Shown here: positions 1-6,403 of the stretch, piece after piece
Layout of the letters: each line of letters starts with the position of its first letter
Position numbering within the stretch: position 1 is the first letter of the stretch
Assembly: GCA_934278965.1 (NCBI GenBank)
Contig: CAKQWL010000074.1
Coordinates: 1-11,230, forward strand
Reading direction: 5' to 3'
Source: an uncultured Clostridia bacterium
GTDB taxonomy: Bacteria; Bacillota; Clostridia; Peptostreptococcales; Anaerovoracaceae
DNA length: 11,230 nucleotides
The notes under the pieces: generated by a model
Seen by the model: the letters and a program-made list of their open reading frames with translations, nothing else
Databases searched by the model: none
What the model was told of the DNA's origin: nothing
Program-made: the position numbers and the translations under genes

Positions 1-1168
1 ACGCAATTCCCGGCAGTTCTTTTCCTTCCAGGAACTCCAGCGAAGCGCCCCCGCCCGTGGAGATATGCGTCATACGATCCGCCAATCCGAATTTCGCACA
101 CGCCGCGGCAGAATCTCCGCCGCCGATAATGGTCACCGCACTGCTCTCCGCCAGTGTCTCCGCAATCGCCTTGGTGCCGTTCTCATAATTCTTCATTTCA
201 AATACGCCCATCGGCCCGTTCCAAATCACTGTCCGCGCACGCAAAAGCTCCTCGCGGTAAAGCGCTCTGGTCTTCGGTCCGATATCCAGTCCCTGAAGAT
301 CCGCCGGAATTCCATCCGCCGGATAAACACCTGCAAGGCCTTCATCCGAAAATTCCCGGGCACAAACCACATCCACCGGAAGGAGCATCCGGACACCGGC
401 CTTTGCCGCCTTGTCAAGAAGCTCTCCCGCAAGACCGACACTCTCCGCGTCCAAAATCGAATCTCCGATTTCACAGCCCTTCGCCTTTAAGAATGTATAC
501 GCCATCCCGCCGCCGATGACCAGTGTGTCCACCTTTTTCAGCAAGTTTTCGATGACCGGGATTTTGTCCGCCACTTTCGCACCGCCCATAACCGCCGCAA
601 ACGGTCTCTCCGGATTTTCCACAGCATTCCCGAGAAATTCCAGTTCTTTTTCAATCAAAAACCCGGAAACTGCCGGAAGATAATCCGCAATGCCGGCCGT
701 GGAGCTATGCGCTCTATGTGCTGTTCCGAAAGCATCGTTTACGAAAATTTCTCCGAGAGACGCCAGTTCTTTGGAAAATGCCGGGTCGTTCTTCGTTTCT
801 TCCTTCCGGAAGCGGACATTCTCCAGCAGCATGACATCTCCCGCTTTGAGCACTTCCGCCTGTTTCCGTACTTTTTCTGTAACAACAGTCTCTTCCGGCA
901 AGAACAAAACAGGCTGTCCGAGAAGCTCCGTCAGCCGCTCCGCCACCGGACGCAGCGTATATTTCGGATCTGCTTTGCCTTCCGGTCGTCCCAGGTGAGA
1001 CATCAAAATAATCTTCGCCCTTTGTTTGATCAAATATTCGATGGTCGGAAGCGCCGAAGTAATCCGAATATCATCGGTGATAACGCCGTCCGCGAGAGGC
1101 ACATTAAAGTCGCACCGCACCAGCACGCGTTTTCCGCTTACATCAATATCTCTTATTGTCTTTTTCAT
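1..1168 (-). CDS. pgk: Phosphoglycerate kinase (3' end cut by window edge)
   Basis: Catalyses the ATP-forming transfer of phosphate from 1,3-bisphosphoglycerate to ADP in the cytoplasm. My translation of the minus strand from 1168 gives the family pattern in order: N-terminal substrate loop [14 protein letters not shown], then [38 protein letters not shown], and the C-terminal nucleotide-domain motifs [17 protein letters not shown] and [19 protein letters not shown]. About 389 codons are visible. The family is near 395 residues in bacteria, so only a few C-terminal residues are missing. The ATG at 1168 has AAAGG just upstream, overlapping the stop of the preceding gap gene, and the two genes are only 7 bases apart. 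This indicates cotranscription and probably coupled translation. The identification is secure; the exact C-terminus is not visible. Confidence 0.97.
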   Translation of the reverse strand, partial: MKKTIRDIDVSGKRVLVRCDFNVPLADGVITDDIRITSALPTIEYLIKQRAKIILMSHLGRPEGKADPKYTLRPVAERLTELLGQPVLFLPEETVVTEKVRKQAEVLKAGDVMLLENVRFRKEETKNDPAFSKELASLGEIFVNDAFGTAHRAHSSTAGIADYLPAVSGFLIEKELEFLGNAVENPERPFAAVMGGAKVADKIPVIENLLKKVDTLVIGGGMAYTFLKAKGCEIGDSILDAESVGLAGELLDKAAKAGVRMLLPVDVVCAREFSDEGLAGVYPADGIPADLQGLDIGPKTRALYREELLRARTVIWNGPMGVFEMKNYENGTKAIAETLAESSAVTIIGGGDSAAACAKFGLADRMTHISTGGGASLEFLEGKELPGIA

Positions 1169-1175
1169 TTTCCTT

Positions 1176-2189
1176 TTAGAATCCTTTCGTGATTACATAA
1201 TCTGTCAAGTCCACCAGCCGATTCGAATACCCCCATTCGTTGTCGTACCAAGCAAGCAATTTTACCATATTTCCCTTTAAGACCATCGTCGCGCGGCTGT
1301 CCACGATCGAGGAACGTTCATCCTCCTTGAAGTCGATCGAAACCAAGGACTCATCGCAATACCCGAGAATTCCTTTCATATCCGTCTCCGAAGCCTTTTT
1401 CAGCACGGAATTGATCTCTTCCTTGGTCGTCGGACGCGCCAGTTCCAGCACGACATCGACCACCGAAACCGCAGGCGTCGGCACTCTCATGGCCATTCCG
1501 TTCAGCTTTCCCTCCAGCTGCGGCAGGACGAGCGAAACGGCTCTAGCCGCGCCGGTTGTCGTCGGAATCATTGACAGGCACGCTGCTCTTGAACGGCGAA
1601 GATCGCTGTGCGGCAGATCCAAAATTCTCTGGTCGTTCGTATAAGAATGGATGGTCGTCATCAGCCCCTGCACAATACCGTACTCGCGGTCGACGACCTT
1701 CGCGAGCGGTGCAAGACAGTTTGTCGTGCAGGAAGCATTCGAAAGAATGTGATGCTTCTCGGGATCATATTTCTCCTCGTTCACACCCATGACGATCGTG
1801 ATATCCTCTCCGGATGCCGGTGCCGAAATAATCACCTTTTTCGCGCCGGCCGCGAGATGCTTTTCCGCGCCGCTGCGATCCGTAAAGCGCCCGGTCGATT
1901 CCATGACAACAGAAACGCCCTCGCCCTTCCAGTCGATCGCCGCCGGATCCGCTTCGGCAAATATCCGAATCCGCTTCCCGTTGACAACAATCGCATCCTT
2001 CTCCGCCCGGACTTCTCCTTTGAATTTTCCGAAACAGCTGTCATACTTCAAAAGATGCGCCAGTGTCTCCGGATTCGTCAGATCATTGATCGCCGTGATT
2101 TCAAAGGCGGCATCTTTTTCCAGTGCAATCTTAAACGCATTTCTGCCGATCCGCCCGAAGCCGTTGATTCCTACCTTCTCCTTCATCAT
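1176..2189 (-). CDS. gap: Glyceraldehyde-3-phosphate dehydrogenase, classical NAD type
   Basis: A 337-residue type I GAPDH, full length for the family. It oxidises glyceraldehyde 3-phosphate to 1,3-bisphosphoglycerate, the substrate of the pgk product encoded 7 bases downstream. The Rossmann start NGFGRIGR is at residues 9-16. The acidic residue that reads the adenine ribose in NAD enzymes is present (AINDL, Asp36). The catalytic block [12 protein letters not shown] carries Cys154, and the partner base is His181 in [18 protein letters not shown] has the proline (Pro193) typical of NAD-specific enzymes. The C-terminal [11 protein letters not shown] is canonical. The gene starts ATGATG; a GAAAGG ribosome binding site lies 8 bases before the first ATG, so either Met is possible. 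It differs clearly from the neighbouring GAPDH at 2278-3294, so it is not a recent duplicate. NAD preference is inferred from the residues. Confidence 0.97.
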   Translation of the reverse strand: MMKEKVGINGFGRIGRNAFKIALEKDAAFEITAINDLTNPETLAHLLKYDSCFGKFKGEVRAEKDAIVVNGKRIRIFAEADPAAIDWKGEGVSVVMESTGRFTDRSGAEKHLAAGAKKVIISAPASGEDITIVMGVNEEKYDPEKHHILSNASCTTNCLAPLAKVVDREYGIVQGLMTTIHSYTNDQRILDLPHSDLRRSRAACLSMIPTTTGAARAVSLVLPQLEGKLNGMAMRVPTPAVSVVDVVLELARPTTKEEINSVLKKASETDMKGILGYCDESLVSIDFKEDERSSIVDSRATMVLKGNMVKLLAWYDNEWGYSNRLVDLTDYVITKGF

Positions 2190-2213
2190 CGCACCATCCT
2201 TTCGAGTGCAGTA

Positions 2214-2235
2214 CAGCCGGAATTGCTTCCGGCTG
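2214..2235 (-). promoter_or_regulatory. Intergenic RNA hairpin with GNRA-type loop between the two gap genes
   Basis: A perfect 9-bp inverted repeat (CAGCCGGAA / TTCCGGCTG) lies in the 88-base gap between the two GAPDH genes. Read on the transcribed minus strand the loop is GCAA, a GNRA tetraloop, so the RNA hairpin should be very stable. It is followed on that strand by TACTGCACTC, not a T-run, so it is not an ordinary intrinsic terminator. It sits about 15 bases before the ribosome binding site of the downstream gap gene. Possible roles are a processing or mRNA-stabilising element that sets the ratio of the two GAPDHs, or partial attenuation. The fold is seen; the role is inference. The rest of this gap shows no convincing promoter. 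Confidence 0.6.
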
Positions 2236-2277
2236 CCTCTTTTCTTCTATCCAGCAGGGACACTTCGTCCGCGCAGC

Positions 2278-3294
2278 TTACTTATGATCGACACTGCTCA
2301 TATGCTTGATCAGCTCGAGTACCTTGCTGGAGTATCCGTACTCGTTGTCATAAAACGCGATCACCTTGAACAGTCTTTCGTTGACCGCAATTCCCTCTCT
2401 CGCATCAAAAATGGAAGTATGGGAATCGCCGATAAAATCGCTGGACACGACTTCATCATCTACATATTCCAAAACGCCCTTCATGTAAGTCTCAGAAGCT
2501 TCTTTCATCTTTTTGCAGATTTCTTCATAAGTCGTTTCCTTTTTAAGAAGTACGTTCAGATCCACCAGCGAAAAAACCGCTACCGGTACACGATAGGAGA
2601 TTCCTGTCATTTTTCCGACCATAGACGGGATGACAAGACCTACCGCCTTTGCCGCGCCGGTCGTTGACGGAATGATATTGCCGAACGAGCTTCTGCCGGT
2701 ACGCCAATCCTTCATGGAACGCGCATCCACAACCTTCTGTTTTGCCGTCGCCGCGTGGATCGTCGACATCAGTCCATGCTCGATGCCCCAGTTGTCTTCC
2801 AGCACCTTGACCATCGGTGCCAGGCAGTTTGTCGTGCAGGAGGCGTTGGAAACCACCTGATAGTCCGGTTTGTACTCATTATGGTTCACGCCCATAACAA
2901 AGGTCGGTGTTTCCTTGTCCTTTGCCGGTGCCGTAATCACGACCTTCTTCGCGCCCGCTTTGATGTGATCCATCGCTTTTTCCGTTGTCACATAAGCGCC
3001 GGTCCCCTCGACAATGTACTCCGCTCCGCAGGAAGCCCACGGAATGTTCACCGCTTCTGTCTCGCTGAAAACCGGGACTTTCTTTCCGTCGATGACAATA
3101 CCGTCTTCGTAAGTGTCCAGGGATTTTGGAAATCTTCCGAAGATCGAGTCGTACTTCAGCATGTATACCATATAATCCTTGTCGGCATTGCGGACATTGA
3201 TTCCCGCTATCTCAAGCTGCGGATCATCCATCGCCGCACGGATAACCACTCTGCTGATACGCCCGAAGCCGCTAATGCCAATTTTAATCGCCAT
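2278..3294 (-). CDS. gap: Second glyceraldehyde-3-phosphate dehydrogenase, divergent cofactor site
   Basis: A 338-residue type I GAPDH of the E. coli/eukaryote-like branch (STIHAATAKQKVVD, SMKDWRTGR, GNIIPSTTGAAKAVG). The catalytic residues are intact: Cys153 in [12 protein letters not shown] and His180. The cofactor site is unusual. The Rossmann motif reads SGFGRISR, with Ser14 in place of the third glycine. The Asp that selects NAD is replaced (INVRN, Val34-Arg35), and the usual proline region reads DARSMKD with Arg192. Together these suggest NADP use or another altered cofactor preference; this is inference. The start has a strong AGGAGG ribosome binding site about 8 bases upstream. It is the first gene of the gap-gap-pgk cluster, preceded by an extended -10 promoter. 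GAPDH family membership is certain; the direction and cofactor of the reaction are not. Confidence 0.95.
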   Translation of the reverse strand: MAIKIGISGFGRISRVVIRAAMDDPQLEIAGINVRNADKDYMVYMLKYDSIFGRFPKSLDTYEDGIVIDGKKVPVFSETEAVNIPWASCGAEYIVEGTGAYVTTEKAMDHIKAGAKKVVITAPAKDKETPTFVMGVNHNEYKPDYQVVSNASCTTNCLAPMVKVLEDNWGIEHGLMSTIHAATAKQKVVDARSMKDWRTGRSSFGNIIPSTTGAAKAVGLVIPSMVGKMTGISYRVPVAVFSLVDLNVLLKKETTYEEICKKMKEASETYMKGVLEYVDDEVVSSDFIGDSHTSIFDAREGIAVNERLFKVIAFYDNEYGYSSKVLELIKHMSSVDHK

Positions 3295-3354
3295 TTTGTA
3301 AATTCCTCCTGAGTTGTTTTGTAAAAATACAGCTAAATTGCCTCATGTCCCTCC

Positions 3355-3383
3355 AGTATATCATACCGCACGGCTTTTTTTAA
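3355..3383 (-). promoter_or_regulatory. Candidate sigma-A promoter for the gap-gap-pgk cluster
   Basis: On the minus strand a -10 box TATACT (3355-3360) is preceded by TGA, giving an extended -10. A weak -35-like TTAAAA (3378-3383) lies 17 bases upstream. The transcript would start near 3348, leaving a leader of about 50 bases with an AGGAGG site before the gap start codon. No clear intrinsic terminator for trmL was found between 3384 and 3418, so some read-through from trmL is possible. The rest of the 124-base intergenic stretch shows no other convincing element. Confidence 0.55.
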
Positions 3384-3418
3384 TATCTTTCGGCAATATT
3401 TTGCAAATAATTTCGGAC

Positions 3419-3901
3419 TTATAAAAGGCCCGGAAACCCAAGCTGCCGGAGAGCTTCAAATAAGATGATATTAGCGGAATTCGCCAGATTAAACGACCGA
3501 AGCCTTGTATCACGGCTCATCGGGATGCGGATTGCGTTTTCTTCATGCGCAGCGATGAAATCCAGCGGAAGTCCGGCTGTTTCCCGTCCGAAAAGCAGCA
3601 TATCGCCGTCTCGATAAGCGATCTCCGTATAAAGATGTTTTCCCTTTGTTGTCGCCAAAAACATCCGCCGATCCTCACCGCCCGGTCCGTACTTCCTCAT
3701 AAAATCCTCCAGACTCTCGTGAATCTCCAGTGTGACATACGGCCAGTAATCCAGCCCTGCCCGTTTCAGGCTCCGATCGTCAATGGAAAACCCGAGCGGT
3801 TTGACCAAAGGAAGAACACTGTCGGTTGCCGCGCAGGTACGGGCGATGTTCCCGGTATTCGGCGGTATTTCCGGCTCCACAAAATCAATATGAAGCGCCA
3901 T
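3419..3901 (-). CDS. trmL: tRNA (cytidine/uridine-34-2'-O)-methyltransferase, TrmL/CspR family
   Basis: A SPOUT-class (trefoil-knot) methyltransferase that in this family methylates the 2'-O of the wobble nucleotide in certain tRNALeu species, using S-adenosylmethionine. The protein shows the family signatures in order: FVEPEIPPNTGNIARTCAAT at the N-terminus, LLFGRETAGLP in the middle, and the C-terminal knot IRIPMSRDTRLRSFNLANSA followed by an alpha-helical tail ending in EALRQ. The knot usually reads RSLNLSNS; here it has Phe and Ala substitutions, which look conservative. The chosen start at 3901 gives 160 residues beginning MALHIDFVEPE, with AAAGGAG seven bases upstream. An in-frame ATG ten codons earlier would add only a basic stretch that overlaps this ribosome binding site. 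The gene is divergent from hom. Confidence 0.93.
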   Translation of the reverse strand: MALHIDFVEPEIPPNTGNIARTCAATDSVLPLVKPLGFSIDDRSLKRAGLDYWPYVTLEIHESLEDFMRKYGPGGEDRRMFLATTKGKHLYTEIAYRDGDMLLFGRETAGLPLDFIAAHEENAIRIPMSRDTRLRSFNLANSANIILFEALRQLGFPGLL

Positions 3902-3941
3902 TTTTCTTCTCCTTTTTCTGTTTGTTTTCACTTTACGGTTT

Positions 3942-3950
3942 ATTATAACA
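3942..3950 (-). promoter_or_regulatory. Extended -10 promoter element for trmL
   Basis: Read on the minus strand this is TGTTATAAT, a consensus TATAAT box with the TGn extension. The region 16-17 bases further upstream is pyrimidine-rich (TTTCTT) and matches -35 poorly, which is common for extended -10 promoters. The transcript would begin about 35 bases before the trmL start codon. The position, divergent from the hom promoter, fits the gene layout. Confidence 0.6.
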
Positions 3951-4009
3951 CGCTTCCTTTCGGAAAGAAAAGTTTCGGCAGCTATTTTTCCTCTTTTTCG
4001 GAAAAATTA

Positions 4010-4038
4010 AAGACAAATCCGGCAAAATGGTATATAAT
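4010..4038 (+). promoter_or_regulatory. Sigma-A promoter for hom
   Basis: AAGACA (4010-4015), a 17-base spacer, then a perfect TATAAT (4033-4038). Transcription would start near 4045, giving a short leader of about 25 bases before the hom ATG with its AAAAGGAG ribosome binding site. The leader is too short to hold a T-box or riboswitch, so RNA-level amino acid control at this site is unlikely. Confidence 0.65.
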
Positions 4039-4069
4039 CTAAGGCATTATCGAAAAAAGGAGATAGGAT

Positions 4070-5035
4070 ATGAATACGGTCAACATCGGACTTCTCGGGA
4101 TCGGCAATGTCGGACGCGGCACTTTTGACATTCTCTCTATGAATAGAGAGAGCATTACGAAAGCGACCGGAAAGGACATCCGCGTTGCGAAGATTCTTGC
4201 CCGCGACAGCAAGAAGGACCGCGGTCCTGAAATTACAGCTGAAATGATCACAGACGACCCGGATCAAATTCTGAAAGACCCGCAAATCAGTATCGTTGCG
4301 GAAGCGCTCGGCGGGATTGAACCGGCCACTACTTTTATGCTTACCGCTATGAAAAACGGCAAGCATGTTGTTACAGCAAATAAAGCGGCCGTTGCCGCCA
4401 ACTTCGATCTTCTGTGCCGCACGGCAAGAGAAAATCATGTGCAGTTTCGGTTCGAAGCATCTGTCTGCGGCGGGATTCCGATCCTCTCCGCCATCAGCGA
4501 CCCTTTGCGCGGCAACCAGTTTACCGAGATCATGGGGATCGTAAACGGCACCACGAATTATATCCTGACGAAAATGACGGATGAGAATCTCTCTTATGAG
4601 ACTGCTCTTCAGGGCGCGCAGGAAAAAGGCTTTGCGGAAGCGGATCCGACCGCCGATGTCGAAGGCATTGACGCTGCCAACAAGCTCACCATCCTGATGG
4701 CGCTTGCCTTTGATGCCTATATCCGCCCGGAGAACATTCCGACGACCGGAATCAGCAAGATCACTCCGTCGGATATTTCTGACGCGCGTGCCAAAAACAG
4801 CCGAATCAAATTGATCGCACACGCACTCTGTGAAAACGGCAGTCTGACTTATGAGGTGAAGCCGATGCTTCTGCCGGAATCGCACCCGCTTGCCGGTGTC
4901 AGCAATGAGTTCAACGCCGTCTATCTTACCGGAAATGCTGTCGGCGAGCTGATGTTCTACGGACGCGGCGCGGGACCGCTCCCAACCGGAAGCGCTGTCA
5001 CAGGCGAGATCCTTGCGATCGCCAAACAGCTTTAA
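4070..5035 (+). CDS. hom: Homoserine dehydrogenase lacking the C-terminal ACT domain
   Basis: Reduces aspartate semialdehyde to homoserine, the branch point to threonine and methionine. The N-terminal Rossmann motif [12 protein letters not shown] is at residues 7-18. VTANKA holds Lys105, matching the catalytic lysine of the family. [15 protein letters not shown] is at 155-169, [15 protein letters not shown] at 188-202, and the Asp201/Lys205 pair matches the yeast catalytic Asp219/Lys223. The catalytic domain closes with [19 protein letters not shown] and the protein ends at residue 321. Most bacterial enzymes such as B. subtilis Hom continue about 90 residues into an ACT domain. No ACT-like sequence was found in any frame of the next 76 bases, so this looks like a natural short form or an old truncation rather than a single frameshift. 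The start has AAAAGGAG seven bases upstream. A small SEC-C gene follows. Confidence 0.93.
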   Translation: MNTVNIGLLGIGNVGRGTFDILSMNRESITKATGKDIRVAKILARDSKKDRGPEITAEMITDDPDQILKDPQISIVAEALGGIEPATTFMLTAMKNGKHVVTANKAAVAANFDLLCRTARENHVQFRFEASVCGGIPILSAISDPLRGNQFTEIMGIVNGTTNYILTKMTDENLSYETALQGAQEKGFAEADPTADVEGIDAANKLTILMALAFDAYIRPENIPTTGISKITPSDISDARAKNSRIKLIAHALCENGSLTYEVKPMLLPESHPLAGVSNEFNAVYLTGNAVGELMFYGRGAGPLPTGSAVTGEILAIAKQL

Positions 5036-5111
5036 CCTCTCCGACGAGGCATACAACAATCAGATTGTAAAATACCAAGACAGGGAGACAAAAACAACGG
5101 AGGAAAGAATT

Positions 5112-5612
5112 ATGTCACTTTACAAAGAATGGTCCGACCTGATCGAGAATCAGACGACCGAAACATTTGATGCATTTTGGGAAAAATACAGCTCCACCGA
5201 GCAGCGGATTTATCAGGGAATCCTGTCGGATAAGAATCCGCTTGTAACCGGCTCTTTCCGTGCGCTTGCGGAAAAGTACGAAGCGGATCCGGTCATCTTT
5301 ATGGGATTTCTGGACGGTATCCAGACCAGTCTCCGTACACCGTTTGAGCTTGAACCGATCACAGAAGACAGCGACCTCTCTTTGGACATCATCTGGGATC
5401 AGCTCTTCTATAACATGATCAACGCGCAGGCGGATTACCTTTTCGGTCTGGAAGAGTGGGACGGGCTTCTTTCTCTGGACGAACGGAAAGAGATCGCCGA
5501 TAAATGGCGTCGTTCCAGAACAGTTGTCAAAGAAAAAGAACCGGGCCGCAACGATCCGTGTCCGTGCGGAAGCGGCAAAAAATACAAAAAGTGCTGCGGA
5601 AAAGATAAATAA
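5112..5612 (+). CDS. SEC-C zinc-motif protein of unknown function
   Basis: A 166-residue acidic, soluble protein with no signal peptide or membrane segment. Residues 1-135 form a family-specific, mostly helical region ([26 protein letters not shown]). The C-terminus is a SEC-C metal-binding motif, [20 protein letters not shown] (residues 144-163), whose Cys150, Cys152, Cys161 and Cys162 would bind one zinc. This motif also ends SecA and several translation- or chaperone-associated proteins, but it does not define a function alone. The start at 5112 has GGAGG upstream at proper spacing. The frame stays open further upstream into the end of hom, but that part has no homologous look. The gene lies 76 bases after hom, in the same direction, with no clear promoter between, so cotranscription is likely. 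It resembles SEC-C proteins that I recall from Clostridia. Confidence 0.85.
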   Translation: MSLYKEWSDLIENQTTETFDAFWEKYSSTEQRIYQGILSDKNPLVTGSFRALAEKYEADPVIFMGFLDGIQTSLRTPFELEPITEDSDLSLDIIWDQLFYNMINAQADYLFGLEEWDGLLSLDERKEIADKWRRSRTVVKEKEPGRNDPCPCGSGKKYKKCCGKDK

Positions 5613-5641
5613 TTCTCCCCCCGCAGTGCATTCAGACATTG

Positions 5642-5684
5642 AAAAAAGCGCAGAGAAGATTTCACTTCCCTGCGCCTCTTTTTT
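5642..5684. terminator. Bidirectional intrinsic terminator between SEC-C gene and TetR gene
   Basis: The stem GCGCAG-A-GAAG pairs with CTTC-C-CTGCGC (5648-5658 with 5665-5675, one A/C mismatch) around an ATTTCA loop. On the plus strand the stem is followed by CTC and six T (5679-5684). On the minus strand it is followed directly by six T, from the A-run at 5642-5647. It can therefore end both the hom/SEC-C transcript and the convergent pump operon transcript. The placement between two convergent stop codons supports this. Confidence 0.88.
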
Positions 5685-5728
5685 ATTTACATTTCACGTA
5701 TTTTATCTTCGGTTCCCGTTTGTGCTCC

Positions 5729-6403
5729 TTATGCTCCGATTCCGTTCATAATCAGGGTAACCACATCCTCCTCCGTGAATTTACCTTTTTGAATATCCCC
5801 GCAAAGGTCGAACGGAAGCGTCTGCATTTCACTGTCATCCTGAAGAGGAAATGCCACCGTTTCCTGGGAAATACCGCTTCTCATCGCCGCATAAGTCGAA
5901 ACCACCCCTACCATCAGATAAGTTGCAGCCGCCCGGTTGACAGATCTCAGATCTCCCGCCGCAATTCCGAATTCAATGATTTCAGCGGCCGCTAAATGTT
6001 CCGTCCGGACGAATTCATAAATAGCCCGAATAATCTCACCGGAAACCCGTGCATCCTGGGCATCCATCACAAGATCCCGTACTTCCACAGCAAATCGGCC
6101 GTACTTTTCGATAAATTCGGACTCAAAACGGATAAAGGCTCTCAGCTTTCCAAGAAAGTTTGGTGCCGCATGTACGGCTTCCGGCAGCCGCACAAATTCG
6201 ATTTTGATATACTTTTCGATAATCGCCAGAAGAATTTCATCCTTGCTTCGAAAATATTCGTACACCGTTCCTTTCCCGATATTGGCAAGCTCCGCGATTT
6301 CAATAATCTTGGTGTTCGGGTACCCCTTCTGCATGAACAAATGAAACGCGGCTTCCACGATTTCGGATCTTTTTCTCTCTTTTTTTTCACTTTCTCCTGT
6401 CAA
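5729..6403 (-). CDS. TetR-family transcriptional regulator of the efflux operon
   Basis: A one-component repressor of about 224 residues. The N-terminal helix-turn-helix region reads SEIVEAAFHLFMQKGYPNT (residues 13-31), then IIEIAELANIGKGTVYEYF and RSKDEILL, a typical TetR DNA-binding domain. The remaining 160 residues form the helical ligand-binding and dimer domain, which is not diagnostic of a ligand. I choose the TTG at 6403: it has a near-perfect AAAGGAGG nine bases upstream and overlaps the pump gene stop as TTGA, a common translational-coupling arrangement. An in-frame ATG at 6427 would add eight residues but has a poor ribosome binding site. It is the last gene of the pump operon, so it probably represses its own promoter through the palindromes at 10721-10795. 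A run of eight A lies in codons 6-9. The family call is firm; the ligand is unknown. Confidence 0.93.
   Translation of the reverse strand: MTGESEKKERKRSEIVEAAFHLFMQKGYPNTKIIEIAELANIGKGTVYEYFRSKDEILLAIIEKYIKIEFVRLPEAVHAAPNFLGKLRAFIRFESEFIEKYGRFAVEVRDLVMDAQDARVSGEIIRAIYEFVRTEHLAAAEIIEFGIAAGDLRSVNRAAATYLMVGVVSTYAAMRSGISQETVAFPLQDDSEMQTLPFDLCGDIQKGKFTEEDVVTLIMNGIGA

Noticed and set aside
2178..2202. Three-codon mini frame ATG GTG CGA TGA just before the first gap gene start
   Set aside because: The ATG directly abuts the ribosome binding site, leaving no spacing for initiation; it is expected by chance.
1608..2667. Two long plus-strand frames (1608-2309 and 1789-2667) across the GAPDH genes
   Set aside because: They are shadows of the two gap genes; no ribosome binding site or family motif.
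3367..3383. CCG-CA-CGG followed by seven T on the plus strand as an intrinsic terminator
   Set aside because: The stem is only three base pairs, and no plus-strand gene precedes it; the A-run on the other strand fits the promoter spacer.
3902..3931. In-frame ATG adding ten residues to TrmL
   Set aside because: The extension is a basic stretch that coincides with the ribosome binding site of the better start at 3901.
4007..5059. 350-codon open frame on the minus strand opposite hom
   Set aside because: It lies fully antisense to a well-supported homoserine dehydrogenase, has no recognisable motif, and its open frame is a by-product of the hom codon pattern.
5013..5111. Upstream TTG start extending the SEC-C protein by 33 residues
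   Set aside because: It would overlap the end of hom with no good ribosome binding site; ATG at 5112 has GGAGG and matches the family N-terminus MSLY.
5036..5111. Short inverted repeats (CCTC/GAGG and CAATC/GATTG) between hom and the SEC-C gene
   Set aside because: Stems of four to five base pairs without a T-run are too weak to call a terminator.
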